Positions 12,351 through 25,150 of a stretch of 64,000 nucleotides of DNA are shown here, in pieces. The notes beneath the pieces are model-generated. The model was not told the DNA's origin. It saw only the letters and a list, made by a program, of their open reading frames with translations, and searched no databases. Both the position numbers and the translations under genes were made by a program. Positions within the stretch are counted from its first letter, which is position 1, and every line of letters starts with the position of its first letter. Origin of the DNA: Pyronema omphalodes. Its lineage: Eukaryota > Ascomycota > Pezizomycetes > Pezizales > Pyronemataceae. The stretch spans positions 124,001 to 188,000 of the forward strand of contig JAJJXM010000057.1 of the NCBI GenBank assembly GCA_024516155.1, written 5' to 3'.

Positions 12351-13194
12351 CACTGCACATAGATCAAAAAAAACGTCATTACAAGAAAACAAGCCCATCC
12401 AAGTGATATTCCATGAACGTCACAATCCTTAAATCAAATAGCTGCATACATAAGATAGTATGTATCCAAACTTCAAAGCCCGGAACCACGGAGCTATTTT
12501 TACTTATATGTATAAATATCCCCACGAAAAAAAAGAAGATAAAATAAAAACCAAAAAAAGGAAGTAAAACAGTAAACTATCGTGTTGCATGAATGATGAG
12601 AGATATTATAAGATAATGAAATGTAGTATCTTAATCATAATAATCATGATAATGATGATAACAGTGATGGTGGGGATTAACCCAAATGGGAGAGAGGAAA
12701 GGAAGGGGGGGGGAAGGGGGAAGTTTATCTTTTCTTTTTCTTTATTTTCTTTTTCTTTTTCTTCTTCGTGTTCTTCTTCTTTTCCTTCGTTTTCTCAAAA
12801 ACAAGCTATCCAGCTAGCTAGCTAGCCAGTAGTTCCATAGCTGCAGGAAAATAAACCCGATCGCTCCCACCAAGATTCAAGAGATGCAACAACTTGTTAT
12901 AACCAACTTCCAACTTCCAACCTCCAAAATCCAATTTTCAGATCGGATATTGGACATTAGCTATTGGATACTACTTTTCCTATTATTTTCTATTATTTTC
13001 GCTTCTCTTTTCTTCTGTTCCTTTCTCTTTTCTTCTGTTCTCTTCGTATGCATATGCTTATACTTATAGCTGTATATCCATATCATGTCATGATTTGTTG
13101 TCATTATTTTGTGTTCATCATTTCATTTCATCATATCATTGTCTTTCATACTTCATAGTCCATCATACTTCATCATTCATCATTCTTATGAAAA

Positions 13195-13560
13195 GCAATC
13201 TGAAAATCAAAAAAAAAAAAAAGAAAATCAAAGCAAAAAAAAACTAAAGCAAAAGAAAAAAGACAAGAGACAAAAGACAAAAGACAAAAGACAGGAGACC
13301 AGAGAAACAAACACGCATAAAATAAAATAATACAGAAAAAAAAACAAGAGAATAAAAAAAGTGCACCCAACGAAACAGAAAAATTCAACACAACAAAAAG
13401 CTCAAGAAAAAACCAAAGCTAAAGAAAAAAAACACGAAGCTGAAAAAAACAAAGCTAAAAAAAAACACACAAGAAAAATAAAAAAAAAACGCCTGCTATC
13501 TACCGAAAAATAGAAATCAAACAAACAAAAAAATAGAAAAACAAAAACAAAATCCGTAAT
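13195..13560. repeat. A-rich low-complexity tract
   Basis: About 360 bases that are overwhelmingly adenine, with recurrent AGACAAAAGACAAAAGACA and AAAAAAACAAAGC units. It lies about 190 bases beyond the stop codon of the minus-strand gene ending at 13748, so it would be U-rich in a downstream transcript. Confidence 0.7.
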
Positions 13561-13747
13561 CCATGAACTTTTTGTACTTGCTTGCTCTTCTCCTAGTCTC
13601 AATTCCAGCTTCGTCATCTTCGTTAATTTGTAATGAAAAATAGTAAGAAAAAAACACAACCCCCCCTTCCTCTCCTCTCCTTCCCCCCTTCTCTGCCACT
13701 CCTACCCTCTCCCACCCCCCTCGTCTTTGACACCCTTAGCTCACACC

Positions 13748-16700
13748 TTAATACCACTCTTCCTGCGTCCTAAGATACCTCCTGGCCAACTCATCACCAC
13801 CCTGAGCCGACAACTCCATCCAATGATAAGCCACACACATAGTAGCCGGATCTCTCTTCTCCGGATCCTCCCCTTTAGCGGCCATCATATCCGCTCTAAA
13901 AGTATCTCTGGGTCTACTAAGCGGTTTTGTAGTTCTCGGCAACAAGCTCGGATCCGTTAAATAGAGAATTGCCAGTTCACGTTGAGCCGTTGGATCACCT
14001 TCTCTGGCGGTTATAGCCCACATATTAGCGGCATCTTGCATACTATATCTTTGCAAGATACTACTTTCTTGATGAGTTCCAGACAATCCCAATTCTTCTG
14101 CAACTTTCTCTTGGTTTGATTTTGTTTTAGATTTAGATTTAGTAGATTCCGAGGAGCTGTGGTTACCACGAGCAGTATTGGCGGTGACAATTTCATCTGC
14201 AATTTCGACCATGGTACGGCAAACATCCATTTTGAGTCCTAAGGCTGCTAGGCCTGTGTCCCAGAATGCTTTACCGACTTCTGTCATATCCAGGATTGAA
14301 GCTGGGACGAAAGCGGCAACGAATTGGAGATCACGGAATAAGGTGGCAGGACGAATATCGGACTGTCGGAAAAGAGATTGTAGAACATCGACTATCATGT
14401 CTGTACTTGGGGCTGCGTAAGAGGAGGAATATCCACCAGCACCAGACCCAGCACCAGAAACAGGTCCTGGTCCGACTGGGGGAGAAACGGCGGCGGAGGC
14501 GGCAGCTCCACGGGTATTCAATACGTTGCTTCGTCTCTCCTCGAGATTTGCTATGGCTTCCTCGATATTCGATGGCTGCTGCAACTGTAGGCTAGATATC
14601 CTACTTGCGTCCCCAGCGGGGGCCCCGAGGAACGGGCTCGTCGGCAAGCTGGGTAGTGAAGGTTTCGGTAGTTTTGTAGCAGACGCAGCAGGGTGACGAG
14701 ATAAGGAGGCGACAATAAGACGTTCCAGCTCATAGAGAGCAGTGAGTTTTTGAAAAGGGTTAGGGTGGGTAGAGAATTTCAAGAGTAGTCGACGGAAAGC
14801 GTGTGTATAAGGGAATCCTAAGGATTTTCCAAGCGTTGTTTTCTTGGTGAGTGTGGAGTAGTTGGTGGATCTTCCGAGACCTGGTACGTCAGAGGAGGAA
14901 GAGAATTCGTCGGCTGAGAAGTGAGCAGCTGTTTCCCGAATTTCACGGGATTCTCGGGTTTCCTTCGTTTCTTTGGCTTCACGGGCTTCCTTATCTCTGG
15001 ATTCCCGTGCTTCTTTGGCTTCCCGAGAAACGGTCTCAAAGGTCGCCACCGGCGCTGCCAACTCCCCCTTCCGTTCCTTATTCATCGGTTCAAATCCTCC
15101 AGATTTATCCTTCCTAACCATGCCTTTCATACTCTTCTTTCTCTGCACCTTCTTTGCACCTTTCTTCTTCTTCGCTTCTTCCCTCCTCTTAATCTCCTCC
15201 TGCTCATCTTTTCTCTGTATACAATCCTCCACAATCGCCGTCGCAAACCAAGCGTCTGTTTCGGATCCTCTTGAAAACACCTCCAACCCTAGATCACTTA
15301 GCAGTAGTCCGGTGAGCGACTGTTTCAATTCCGCCAAAAATCTCCTCTTTTCTTCCTCAATCATCTCCTGCGTCTTCAATAGCGTAGTAGGCGAATGGCT
15401 TGTTTTCGGTTTTCCGGTCAAGGTACCATGGCTGGAATGGCTGCCCGCCGAAAATGGACTCCAAAAGGTCCCACCACCACTACTGCCATGTCCATTATCT
15501 GAACCACTTCCTAAAGTCGGTGACATTCCCCCCAGAAAGTCCTGCGCTTGGCGATCAATAGAATCCATTAAACCACCCGCCGATGTATTAATTCCCATTT
15601 TTCCTGTTCTAGCTGTAGTAGAAGACGAAGATGTAATCAAGCTAGCAGATCGATTTCGGCCAAATAGATCGGATGTTGAAGGGCGGCGTAGCATGTCCAT
15701 CCTCTTTGCACTAGATCCTGCTGTACTGCTGGAACCAGATCGATGGGTGTGATAATCGTCGGAGTGGTCCTCATCGGCTACTGAAAGGGTTCCAATGCCG
15801 GAGAGATACAAGTCGCCTTTTTGTCGGTTGATGGACATCTCCCTTTCGTCACGGGAGTAGAGTTCTGAGGACCATAGGACTGGACCGTCCAATATTCCAT
15901 CGCCTACAAGTTTGGTGACACATTTATCGACTTCTAGACAGAAACGATGGATGCGTTCTTCGCCTTTGCAGAAGTTTTCCACTGAATATTTGCTGAGATA
16001 CTCAGAAGTCATAGCCGCTTGTTCATCGCTCAGCTTGTTGGGGCCTCCGTGGACTGTGGGTGCAGCAAGAATATCAATCAGGGTATCTGATTTAAGCAGT
16101 GAAAAACTGCTTGTTGACATGCGATGACTCAACTGCGTTCTCCCTGCCTTAGGTGTCTGCGGCTTAGTACTTGCCGCTGGCGGAGTTCCCATTTTCTTCA
16201 AAGCCAGTGCCACATTCCTCGCCTCATCATAAGCTGCCGAATTCCTAACATCAGTAACATACCACATCTTGTCTCTTAAATCTTTGTTCCTCTTCATCAA
16301 CTGTCCAATAGCTGCATCCAGTCTTTCATCCGCTTCGGAAGACCAGACGAACCAGTGCTCATACTCATCAAGCGCAGCGGCAAGTTTATCGACGTTGCGT
16401 CGAGCGGATAGAGAGAAAATTGAAATAAGGGAGGAGAATTCATTGGCTTGGAGAGATGCAGGAAGACGGCGGAGTTGAATAAGCGCTCGCCAGTAGAGAT
16501 TGGCGGATACAAAGTCGTCCCGAGCATAGCACTGGGTGTATGCGGCTTGGAGCATGGTGAGTAACATACCTGAGGGCGGAGAGGGGGGCTTGATGATAGC
16601 TTCTGGCGAAGGGGCTGGCTTTGGTGCATTCTGTTGGCTTTTGAGCAGCATGGCGGTGAGATTTGACTGATGGAAAGGATTGCTTGGATCCAGTTCCGGG

Positions 16701-19700
16701 CCTGGGGGTGAGTCTGAGGCTGGAGCTGGAGCAGTTGTAGTTGCTGGTAATGGAGCACTGATGCTTTGCCTCAGTAAAGGCCGCTGTTCCTTGGGAGCTT
16801 CTTCTTCCTCCGATTCTGGCTCCTCGGGTATCTCATACTCATCCACCAACTTTAGCACCGCTGCCTTGAGCTGATCATAATCCCTATCCAACCCACTTAA
16901 CTCTGTAGGTTCATGGTGTTCATCCTCACTCTCCTCGCCATCCTGCTCTTCATCGTCGTCTTCCTCATCCTCGTCGCATTCTTTCCTCATATTCAAACTC
17001 AATTGCTGTCCATCTTCTGAGATATATATCACCGCCCATTTCTCCGCACAAGGATGGCAAGTTCCCGAAATTGCCTCATAACCGAGTTGTCCTTTCATTG
17101 CTTCTACCGCTGCCCTGACCTCCGCTGAGCCTGACTTATCAGGTACCGTTAACGGCGTCTCCGTCCCCGCTAAGGATGGAGGAGCCATATTGAAAGTCGA
17201 GCTCGGAGCAGGTGAAGGGATTGACATAAAAGATCGTCGATCATCTTGGAAGGAACCTCTATCCAGCAATGGGGCGGTAATAGATGCCGTATCGCTGGTA
17301 ACAGAGCTACTTCCTGCGTCGCTGAAGACTGAACCAATTCCAAACTCACCAGGAGATTTGGTGAACATCCGAGAGGATGCTCGGCCAAGGCTTCCAGTCC
17401 CAGAACCAAGCTTTTTGGTAATGTCACGTGGGTCCAGTTGTGTTGTGGAAGAAGGATAGACCGCTTGGTAGAGGGTCACGATGTCTGCCGGGCACAAGAC
17501 GATGAAGGGTTGGACCTCCGGGGTTTCGGGCGGAGAAGTGACGGTTTTGGTGGAGACGAGTACGGGGGGTGTATTAATTGGTCGAGGACAACGGAAACGG
17601 GAGAGGAGATTCTCTATGTGCGTACGGATTACTGGTTCTACCGGAGAATTGGTTTTCCTACATAACATAGTCAATAAACTGGGCAATAAGATAGGTCGTA
17701 GGAGATACATACCAGTCTCCAAAGAAGACACTGACGGCGTGGTTGTACATCTTCTTTAGTACTGGTCTTAAAATCTTTAGGCGGGCATGTTCACTGATGT
17801 GGTGACCTGTCATGATGCCATGGTACTATTTCATTCATTAGCGTTACACTCTTCCAACTTGGTCTCAAGAACGAAGGAGAAATGAAAGTTTATTTACTTC
17901 CGGATAAGCCACGCCGTTTACTAAAAACCGATTAAAAAACCACTTGACCACAATACTAATCTCCGCCTGTCTCTGCTTTTTCGGGTCGTCTATTCGTTCT
18001 AGAATTGCGTGGCCAAGTTCCAATATCCCCTCCGGAATTCCTCCTGCTCCTGGTTCGTCATCTAAAACCTCAAATAATGTCCGTTCGGCCTTTGTCCAAA
18101 ACTCTTCCGCCAGTAAATCATATTTTCCCTTCAAATCCGGTCCTGTTTTTGTTGTTGATCCACCAGTCGCCTCATCTCTCTCCACTAAGAATGCACCCTC
18201 TTGAACTAGGTTCATAATACAGATTTCCAAATTTCCCTTTGCAGGCCATTCTCGCATTGCAGCAAATGAATCCATAACACACATCAGAAACCCCTCGCCT
18301 TTATTTTCCGAAATTAACCGTGCACATACATTCGCCCATATTTCCAATTTCCTTTGATCTTCTGGGGAATCTGGGCCTGTGGAATTGGCAAAAATGGTGT
18401 GTAAAAGTGTGTAGAGATGGTCATTCCTATGGAAAGCTAAAAGGCGCTCTAAGGGGGTGGGAATATTGCTTGGTGTACCAGAACCACTGGGGGTATGCAT
18501 TCCTCTTAAAGATCCAGTTCCGCTTCTTCTCGTAGCTTGTTGGGGGAGAATAGATTCCTGGTGATTTGGCTGGTAATGAAAGCGTGATAAATGGTCTAGT
18601 TCGTGATTTGATAATCTTGCCAATCTTGATGCCAGGAAATCCGGTTTAGATCGAATATTAGCAATAAAATCTAATATTGTTTCTCGAGCTTGTGGTGGTA
18701 AATCATGTAAAAATGATATTCCTGCTCCTACTCCTCCAGTTTGTGAATCTTGCTGTCGTTGTCCCTCTCCTGTGCTATTGGGGTCACCATTTTTTCCAGA
18801 TCCCGAGTTCGACGAGTTCACTTCCATCCCTAATCCAGCGAACCTCCTACTTGCTTCACAACTGTTCCTGACATCATGAATTGCATTATATAGTACCGCA
18901 AAATCTGCCTTCTGATCGGATTTAAAGTGATCCACTAATATCCTATGACATAAATCCACAGTTCTAGTTAATCTTGCCGAGATCCCATTACTGATTAGAG
19001 ATTTCCTTATTCTTTGCTTAGTTTGGTGATATTTTTGAGAGTGATAGCTTTGTGATTTAACAAGAGCTGCTAACTCTGTTACTGTCGTAGTAGTGCATAA
19101 AGTAGACTGTCGTGATGAGCCATGATTATCAAGTGATGAGCTCCAGAGATCAGGTGTAATGACAGTTGTCGACAACGGGAGTTGACCTACAGGCGCAGTC
19201 GCAGAGGTAACGGGAAGCGCGGGTCTTCGCTTCTGCGAGTTTCGCTTGAGAGAGCTCCGTGCGCTGCTGCGACCGATAGAAGCTTGAGATTCGGATACCG
19301 TCATCGCGGTCGGAATAGCTCCCGAGTAGCCCGCGTGCGCTTCGTCTTCCGAGAGTGGTTTTCCCGGGAGCGCTTGTGCTTGGTCTTGTACTGGTGTGGA
19401 TCCGGATGCTTGGGCTGGCGGGATCGGTGCTGTCTGTGCTATCGCGGAACGTGAGGTATCGTTGGCTACTGCTGCTGCTGCTGCGGCTACTGGCACTGGC
19501 ACTGGAGATGGCGATGGTTGATCAAGCTGCGTCGATGGCTGATTACCAGTTTCCGGTAGATCTGGTGGTACGAACACCGAAGGGACGGAGGGGACGGTGT
19601 TGGAGTTTAGGTGAGGTGCAGGTGTAGTCTGCGGTGTAGGAGCTGTCGTCGCAGTAGTTGCAGCTATCTTCGGAGTGGCAGCAGTAGTGATCTCAGTGGC

Positions 19701-19873
19701 AGTGGCAGTAGCAGCTGCTGTAAGACGAGATGGGGAAGTCGGCCGCGATGAGAACGCCCGCTCAGAAGCCGCTGGTGAATGCGAATGCAGCGGATGGGAA
19801 TGTGAACGTGCTACAAATGCATATATTAGTTCTTGTAATCCAACCACTATTCTACTATAATACGAGATGCCAT
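13748..19873 (-). CDS. RasGAP-like / VPS9-like / SEL1-like large protein (GAPVD1-like architecture)
   Basis: Exons 19873-19864 (start MAS), 19810-17898, 17825-17713 and 17657-13748 give 1981 residues. The second exon has no in-frame ATG, and a branch point plus TTTGTAG acceptor sits just before it, so a 5' exon is needed. A longer start at 19972 (MTWGGIV) in the same frame is possible. Residues about 290-680 are helical and end in WFFNRFLVNGVAYPE and HARLKILRPVLKKM, resembling the RasGAP FxxRFxxPAI...PE region. Residues about 1625-1830 (KLTALYELERLI, then LFRDLQFVAAF and TEVGKAFWDTGLAAL) resemble a VPS9 Rab5-GEF domain. About 1870-1975 has two SEL1-like repeats. Between them are long Ser/Pro/acidic linkers and a Lys-rich helix (about 1440-1520). 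RasGAP plus VPS9 would place it in endosomal Rab5 control, like animal GAPVD1. The gene model is sure; the domain calls are inference. Confidence 0.75.
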
Positions 19874-20483
19874 AACAGGCACATCTCTGCGGCCACCAGC
19901 CAGTGCCACGTTGGCGTGGCGGCGGGCATCAGGGAGGCGTTGCGCGCATTGCACGATTCCGCCCCAAGTCATCGCGGCCGAGAATGATGAAAATAAAAAA
20001 AATAAAAATTCCGATATACATACAAGAAAGCGGGGCAACTTCAGGTTCCTTCATGAGTCCATGGGGTTTTTGAGATTGTGGTTTGCGGTAGTAAATATAC
20101 ACAGGCGGTGTTTGAAAGGGAATTCCAAAGTGGGGTTGGGACAAGTATTGTAACTCGATGATGGATGGGTGCGCGAACGAATGGGAAACCAAGTGAAAGC
20201 GCTGTAAAACGACGTAAAACACCGCAGAGCAAATCGAAACAAGCCAAAGTTGAAAACTGATGGGGTCAAATTCAACTAATTTTTCTCCGAAAAATATCAG
20301 CAGCTTTGTGAATTTCGCTTTCGTGAGGGAGGTGGGGGACCGCCGAGCACCTAGTTAAACTGATGAATCGGATGGAGTTTGTCGTGCTGAGTTGATGAGG
20401 CTAGAGTAATTGGTTAGAGGTGCAGTGGCGGCGGTTGGGTAGAAACTGTAGATACCGACTCGACAGATCTGAATAATTGGTGG

Positions 20484-20978
20484 TCAAGAATAAGAGGGTG
20501 CACTGGAAAATGAAAAGATTGGAGGGTCGAAAGGCACTGTATCGTCTTCTAGTTGCATCGAATCTGCAATCAAAATGGGGGTCAAACAGGTGCGTCTACG
20601 TATAATATTATTGGTATTTATTAATAATAACTGTACAAAGTGACCTGCAGAACTACAGAAGGCTCTGAGTAAGGAAGAGGTAGACTTCTGACCGCCAAAT
20701 TTGCCATCTTCCTCCATCAACAGTGTTTGTAGGGCTCTCGCGCCACCCAACGCAGGAATATATAGGAAGAGGAAAGGCTGCCAGAACATGAACGAGTCAT
20801 TCGGTGCAAGGAACGGCGTCATATTTGGTGGGTGGCCGGATGATCTTTTGGAGGGGCGGTTATAGTTGATGGTGTGGCTGCGCACAACTTCATTGGTTCT
20901 CATCAAATCAAAATTATGGTCACCTGGAAAACGAACCAAAAGGAGCCAGAGGGAACCAGAAACACCCGTGTTTCCCAC
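20484..20978 (-). CDS. Doubtful reading frame
   Basis: Open for 164 codons but the 5' end is GTG, not ATG; the first ATG is internal (MRTNEVV). The translation has one aromatic-rich stretch (FMFWQPFLFLYIPALGG) and no family that I recognise. It could be an exon of an undetected small gene upstream of the 19.87-kb start, or chance. Listed only because it is the longest frame in this gap. Confidence 0.15.
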   Translation of the reverse strand: MGNTGVSGSLWLLLVRFPGDHNFDLMRTNEVVRSHTINYNRPSKRSSGHPPNMTPFLAPNDSFMFWQPFLFLYIPALGGARALQTLLMEEDGKFGGQKSTSSLLRAFCSSAGHFVQLLLINTNNIIRRRTCLTPILIADSMQLEDDTVPFDPPIFSFSSAPSYS

Positions 20979-23000
20979 AGGTAGTGGTTCCCCTCACCAG
21001 AAAACTTCCGACGAAAAGGAGCCCGCCAGTGAAAATTCGGTGACATCATAAACCCCGGAGCTCAGCTTCTGGCGATAGTCTGCAATGGTTTGCTAGCCTG
21101 CGGGTTCATAAACAAATTTACAACCCCGCTCTTAGACCCGAAGGCCTCGCAAACGATATGTATGCGTAGGCTGTAGTCCCTGAATGAGAACCCCCGCACC
21201 ACCACGGCTTCTCTAGCCATGACTCCCTGGTTGAATTGGCCAAAGGTTCGAACGTTGGGAGAAATCATGCATAGGGATCTTAGCGTAGTGCGAACTTAGG
21301 AGAGACGTCCATGCATTTTCATGTATCTGCATAATCCTATTTAATAGTCAGTTTATAGATTCAGTGGTTTTCTAGGATACGTCGGTATTTCAGGTGTAGA
21401 GATTTTTGAGATTCCGCCTTGCGAACTTCAATTAGCATCATGAACTCGAAAATCCAGGGTTAGGTGTATTCCGGTGAGCCCTGAAGTTCAATTATGTCTT
21501 TAATTCGCGCCAAGAACACGTAAAACAATTATGGTAATACATACCGCACAATAACATCCTTACTGGCGATCTGCCAACGCATCAATGTCAGGGTATTAGA
21601 TGTAACCAACCCATGCCATTTCGGGGAGCCGCTTAATGTGTAGCGAAATTGGATTCGGAAAGCGGCTGAGGTAAGATGAAAGGATGCTTCATTGGGAAAA
21701 GTACTGCATATATGTACTTTGGATGTTCTGTTTGAAATTCTGCCTGGAAATGTTGAAAAGGTTATGCGAATAGTGGAAAGGTGATTTGAAAGATGGAAGA
21801 AGTGGTGTAATTGGCGGTTGTGTCTGCGCAGAGCTTGTGAAAATAGTAGCGAGCAACTGCGCTAAACTTAACCGACACACGCTAATTGCTCGCGAATATT
21901 GACGCCAAATAGTACTTTAGCGGCAGGAGGCAGCGGCTAGGCTCAAGGCGTTTGAACTGCATTGCGACACAAACGGGGCATATCCAGAGCCTTATTGTCT
22001 AGGTTATGCCTTCGTTTGCTAGGAGCACAAAATGATTGCCCGGGGGGTTTTTTTTGCTGCCTGATACAATTCAACAAAACATACTCCAATCCAATAATTC
22101 CCAATCCAGCATCATGCACTTCGAGCCGGGTTTTCGAGCATCTAGGATTCCGTTAATTCGGTTTGCCGGTTTCTTCAGACCTGTGTATGGAAACCTCATC
22201 CGAGAACGCTTCTCGGGAGCCATATGTTGGAAAGCGAAATTCCATGGTTATTATACAACCAATTAGGACGGCAAGCGAGAGTTTTACATATAGCGGGCCA
22301 TTTTGCAGATGGAAGCATCTCATCCTGCCATAGCATTTCCATCGCTTTTCGTCCAACGGTTTACAAACCTTGCCGACCCAAAGATGGAACCATCGTATGC
22401 AGCAATAGCTTCCGTGAGAGGAGAATAGGGATGGGGATGAGGATGAGGGTCAAGAATCTGCACTCATCGACGTCCACCATACGAATCAGACCTGAAACCT
22501 CATCACCTCCTTCTCCACAGTAACTGCAGTATGTATATGTATATGTATACATCAGCTTCATCAAGTGCATCATGCAAGCATCTCGCACGCCCTACATCTC
22601 TCACATCACCAAGGAAAGTTCTCGTGCCACGTATCTCCAGTATTTCTGCAGATTTAAGATGACTTTATGTAGAGCACATACATCCTTGACAATGTGAAGC
22701 ATTCCCAATGTTGGCATCTTCGAACAGCAGTTATGATTAGACACTTTCTATAGCCAAGATGCATGAGTCTGCAGGTTCAGCTTGGTTTGCGCTTTGGTTT
22801 CCTGGTTCGCAAGTTTGTGCAGATTTGTACCTTCTTCATCTCGCTAAGGCCCCTCTTCTTCCTCCTCATGATGCTTTTGCTCGCTTAGGAAAAAATACTG
22901 CAGACTGCAGAGAATTTGAAATCATGGGGGGTTGACCGCTATTGGTCTTCTTGAAGCTTCTTACGCACAGCATGTCCTTCTGTATGGTAAATGTAGACAT

Positions 23001-23611
23001 AATGGGTGGCTTCCCGGGGTGTCCGAGGAAAACTGCGAACCTTGAAATGGAAGAGTCTAACGTGAAATGAAGGAAGCTAACGGTTTTCGGCGGATCTCGT
23101 TTAGAGCCAGCAGCCCCCAGATTCAACTCTATACACAGACGCACGTACACGACTGTATACGCATAATTGGTATAGCGTGTTCTAAAGAAGCTAAGACTTA
23201 CAGACTGCATTGCATAGCGCAGAAAAAAAGAAATGAGGGTGTGTTGACTACACACGAAGCGACGCGCCGAAAGCTGAGAACTCTACGTTGCTACAGCGAC
23301 AAGAGCAGGCGGGGTTGGTGATGTTGACGAAGCTGGGTGGAGTTGGTGATGTTAGCTATGCTTCGTGCCCGCACGCAACAAAATCACAACCACCACAAAA
23401 TATGAAAGCAAATTTGTAAGAGTAACTCAACAATGTAAGCATATTACAATAAAGCGCTCTATTTACAAGTGCAAGCGATATTTTTACATTTCACACCTTT
23501 TCGCTACATTAGGAAATCAGCCGAAAAATGGTCCGCGGGATGGCGCGTTTATTTAGGAATAGGTTTTATAATCTGGAGAGTTTTCGCAGACACCCCGGGA
23601 AGCCACCCAAT
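23001..23611. mobile_element. MITE with 30-bp terminal inverted repeats (PIF/Harbinger-like)
   Basis: Left end 23004 reads GGGTGGCTTCCCGGGGTGTC and the right end 23608, read on the minus strand, gives the same 20 bases; similarity continues for about 10 more (G, then GAAAACT). The flanks on both sides are AAT (23001-23003 and 23609-23611), a 3-bp target duplication. The 605-bp element has no transposase frame, so it is non-autonomous. A 3-bp AT-rich duplication with G-rich ends fits the PIF/Harbinger group, although TTA/TAA is commoner there; the class is inference, the repeat structure is direct observation. Confidence 0.8.
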
Positions 23612-24849
23612 CACTTTACTCTTTAGAAATAATTCAGATTCACATGATACATAACGGGTCACGAGGATTTATCCTAGGCATCAAAATTGAACATTGCTCT
23701 AGACAAACTCATCTAAGCAAGAAAGTAAGAAAGCAAAGCATGACAACAAGAGAATAAGTCAGCCATCCAGCATCATGATTTATCACCATAAGCAATTCCA
23801 CCCTTCTGGTTATAAGATGCATATAAGATGAAGCATCCCAACTGTTCGATAGGTACTCGCGACGTCGGTCTTTTACAAATCTAACGACTAAGCACCAAAT
23901 ACCATGAGACAATACTTTCCTTTTTTATGCCGCAGAGAAACCCCAGCTGAAACATCAGCTCAAGCCATCATTCTCTCCATGAAGTCTACAAAACCTCGAT
24001 GAATAACAATGAAAGTTGAAACCTAGTTCATGATACCACATACCAGTTATGCTAGAATATTCATGCTAATTATTGGACACTACTTTTATATGACTGGGGG
24101 GGGGGGGGGGTTGAACTTTACTTCCGTTCTATGAACGTATCTTATTCCTTCGCTATAGTCTGTCTGTACATGCAACACAACATACCAACATCATTTCCTT
24201 CAGACGTACAAAGTCAACATTCAGATCTGCTTAAGCAGAAAGTAAGTTCCCGGTTTCAATCACTTAACTGAGTTTCATTAATTGTACCTGGCATCATAGT
24301 TCATCACCCGGAATAGTTCTACTATTCGGATGTTTGTAAATGAGATAAATATGATAACTGGCATCTGGAGCTTCGATATACTTTTGATTTGAGGTTATCT
24401 CAGATGGAGGAGGAAACATGCAGGTGGTGCCAGATAGGTCTAAGGTATAGCATAGATGACCCATGGCCACAGGTCATCTTCTCGTGGGGTGCAAGTCTTG
24501 AAAATATTAGCTGCTAGAACTACGAAAATTAGTCGAAAAAAGAATTATGAGGAAGTTCGGGGGGGGGGAGAGGGTAGATTAAATGTAGACCACTCAAACG
24601 TATCATCCTCTTTCATGATGCGCCGTTTAGTAAAGCTATCCTGGACTACTCAGAGGCCGCAGGTGATGGGAACAGTTACCAGTAGACTGTCGTGATATGG
24701 GTGTGGCCTTCTTATTAGCTAGGAATGATTTTATCGATGCTTTTTTATTTTCTTGGTTCGTTTATATTTTTTCATGGATAATTTCATGAGGAATAGAAGA
24801 TGGGGGGGGGGGGGGGGGATAACTAGGTGGTTTCTAGCCTTTAAGTCTT

Positions 24850-24923
24850 TGGCAGCGATGATGACGGGATGGAAATTTCTTTTACTCTGTATGCAGAGGC
24901 ATTTCAGGCCTCGGTCAGTGTAG
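24850..24923 (-). repeat. Inverted copy of dispersed repeat
   Basis: On the minus strand this reads GACCGAGGCCTGAAATGCCT followed by TGCATAC and AAAAGAAA, matching 65-110 (ACCGAGGCCTGAAAGGCCT, TGCAGGAC, AAGAAAAA). It directly abuts the hAT-like fragment that begins at 24930. Confidence 0.4.
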
Positions 24924-24929
24924 ATTAAG

Positions 24930-25150
24930 CAGGGCTCGCTATGGTCCGTTTGGTCGGCATTGACTATGGATCGAATTGGGCCACTATTCGAGGTTCGGTC
25001 TTGTAATATATTGGACCAGAATCGGCAGTCTTTGAGGCACTGTGGACTGGACCGCCCATGGGTGGCCGTGGGCGACCATAATAACAGTCATTAACCATCA
25101 CTCGCAGGTGGTCGTGGGTGAGCACGGTCCATGATATTTTGCCCAGACAG
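24930..25150 (+). mobile_element. Decayed relative of the hAT-type MITE at 37.5 kb
   Basis: Begins CAGGGCTCGCTATGGTCC, close to the left terminus CAGAGTTTGGCATGGTCC of the element at 37469. Shared landmarks follow in order: GTCTTGTA, GGACCAGAAT, AGTCTTTGAGGCA, GGACCG, repeated GGTG(A/G)CC units, and ATGATATTTTGC. The right half and right terminal repeat were not found, so this copy is truncated or more diverged. No reading frame of note. Confidence 0.65.

Larger units (their letters stand above)
10746..13747. other. Gene-poor spacer with AT-rich repeats
   Basis: Three kilobases with no gene that I can support. The proximal part is the promoter of the gene starting at 10745. A decayed dispersed-repeat copy lies near 12262-12350. 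At 12700-12800 there is a G run followed by a CT/TTC-rich stretch. 13195-13560 is extremely A-rich with AAAGACAA-like units, next to the 3' end of the following gene. Short frames in it encode only low-complexity Lys/Phe strings. Confidence 0.5.
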
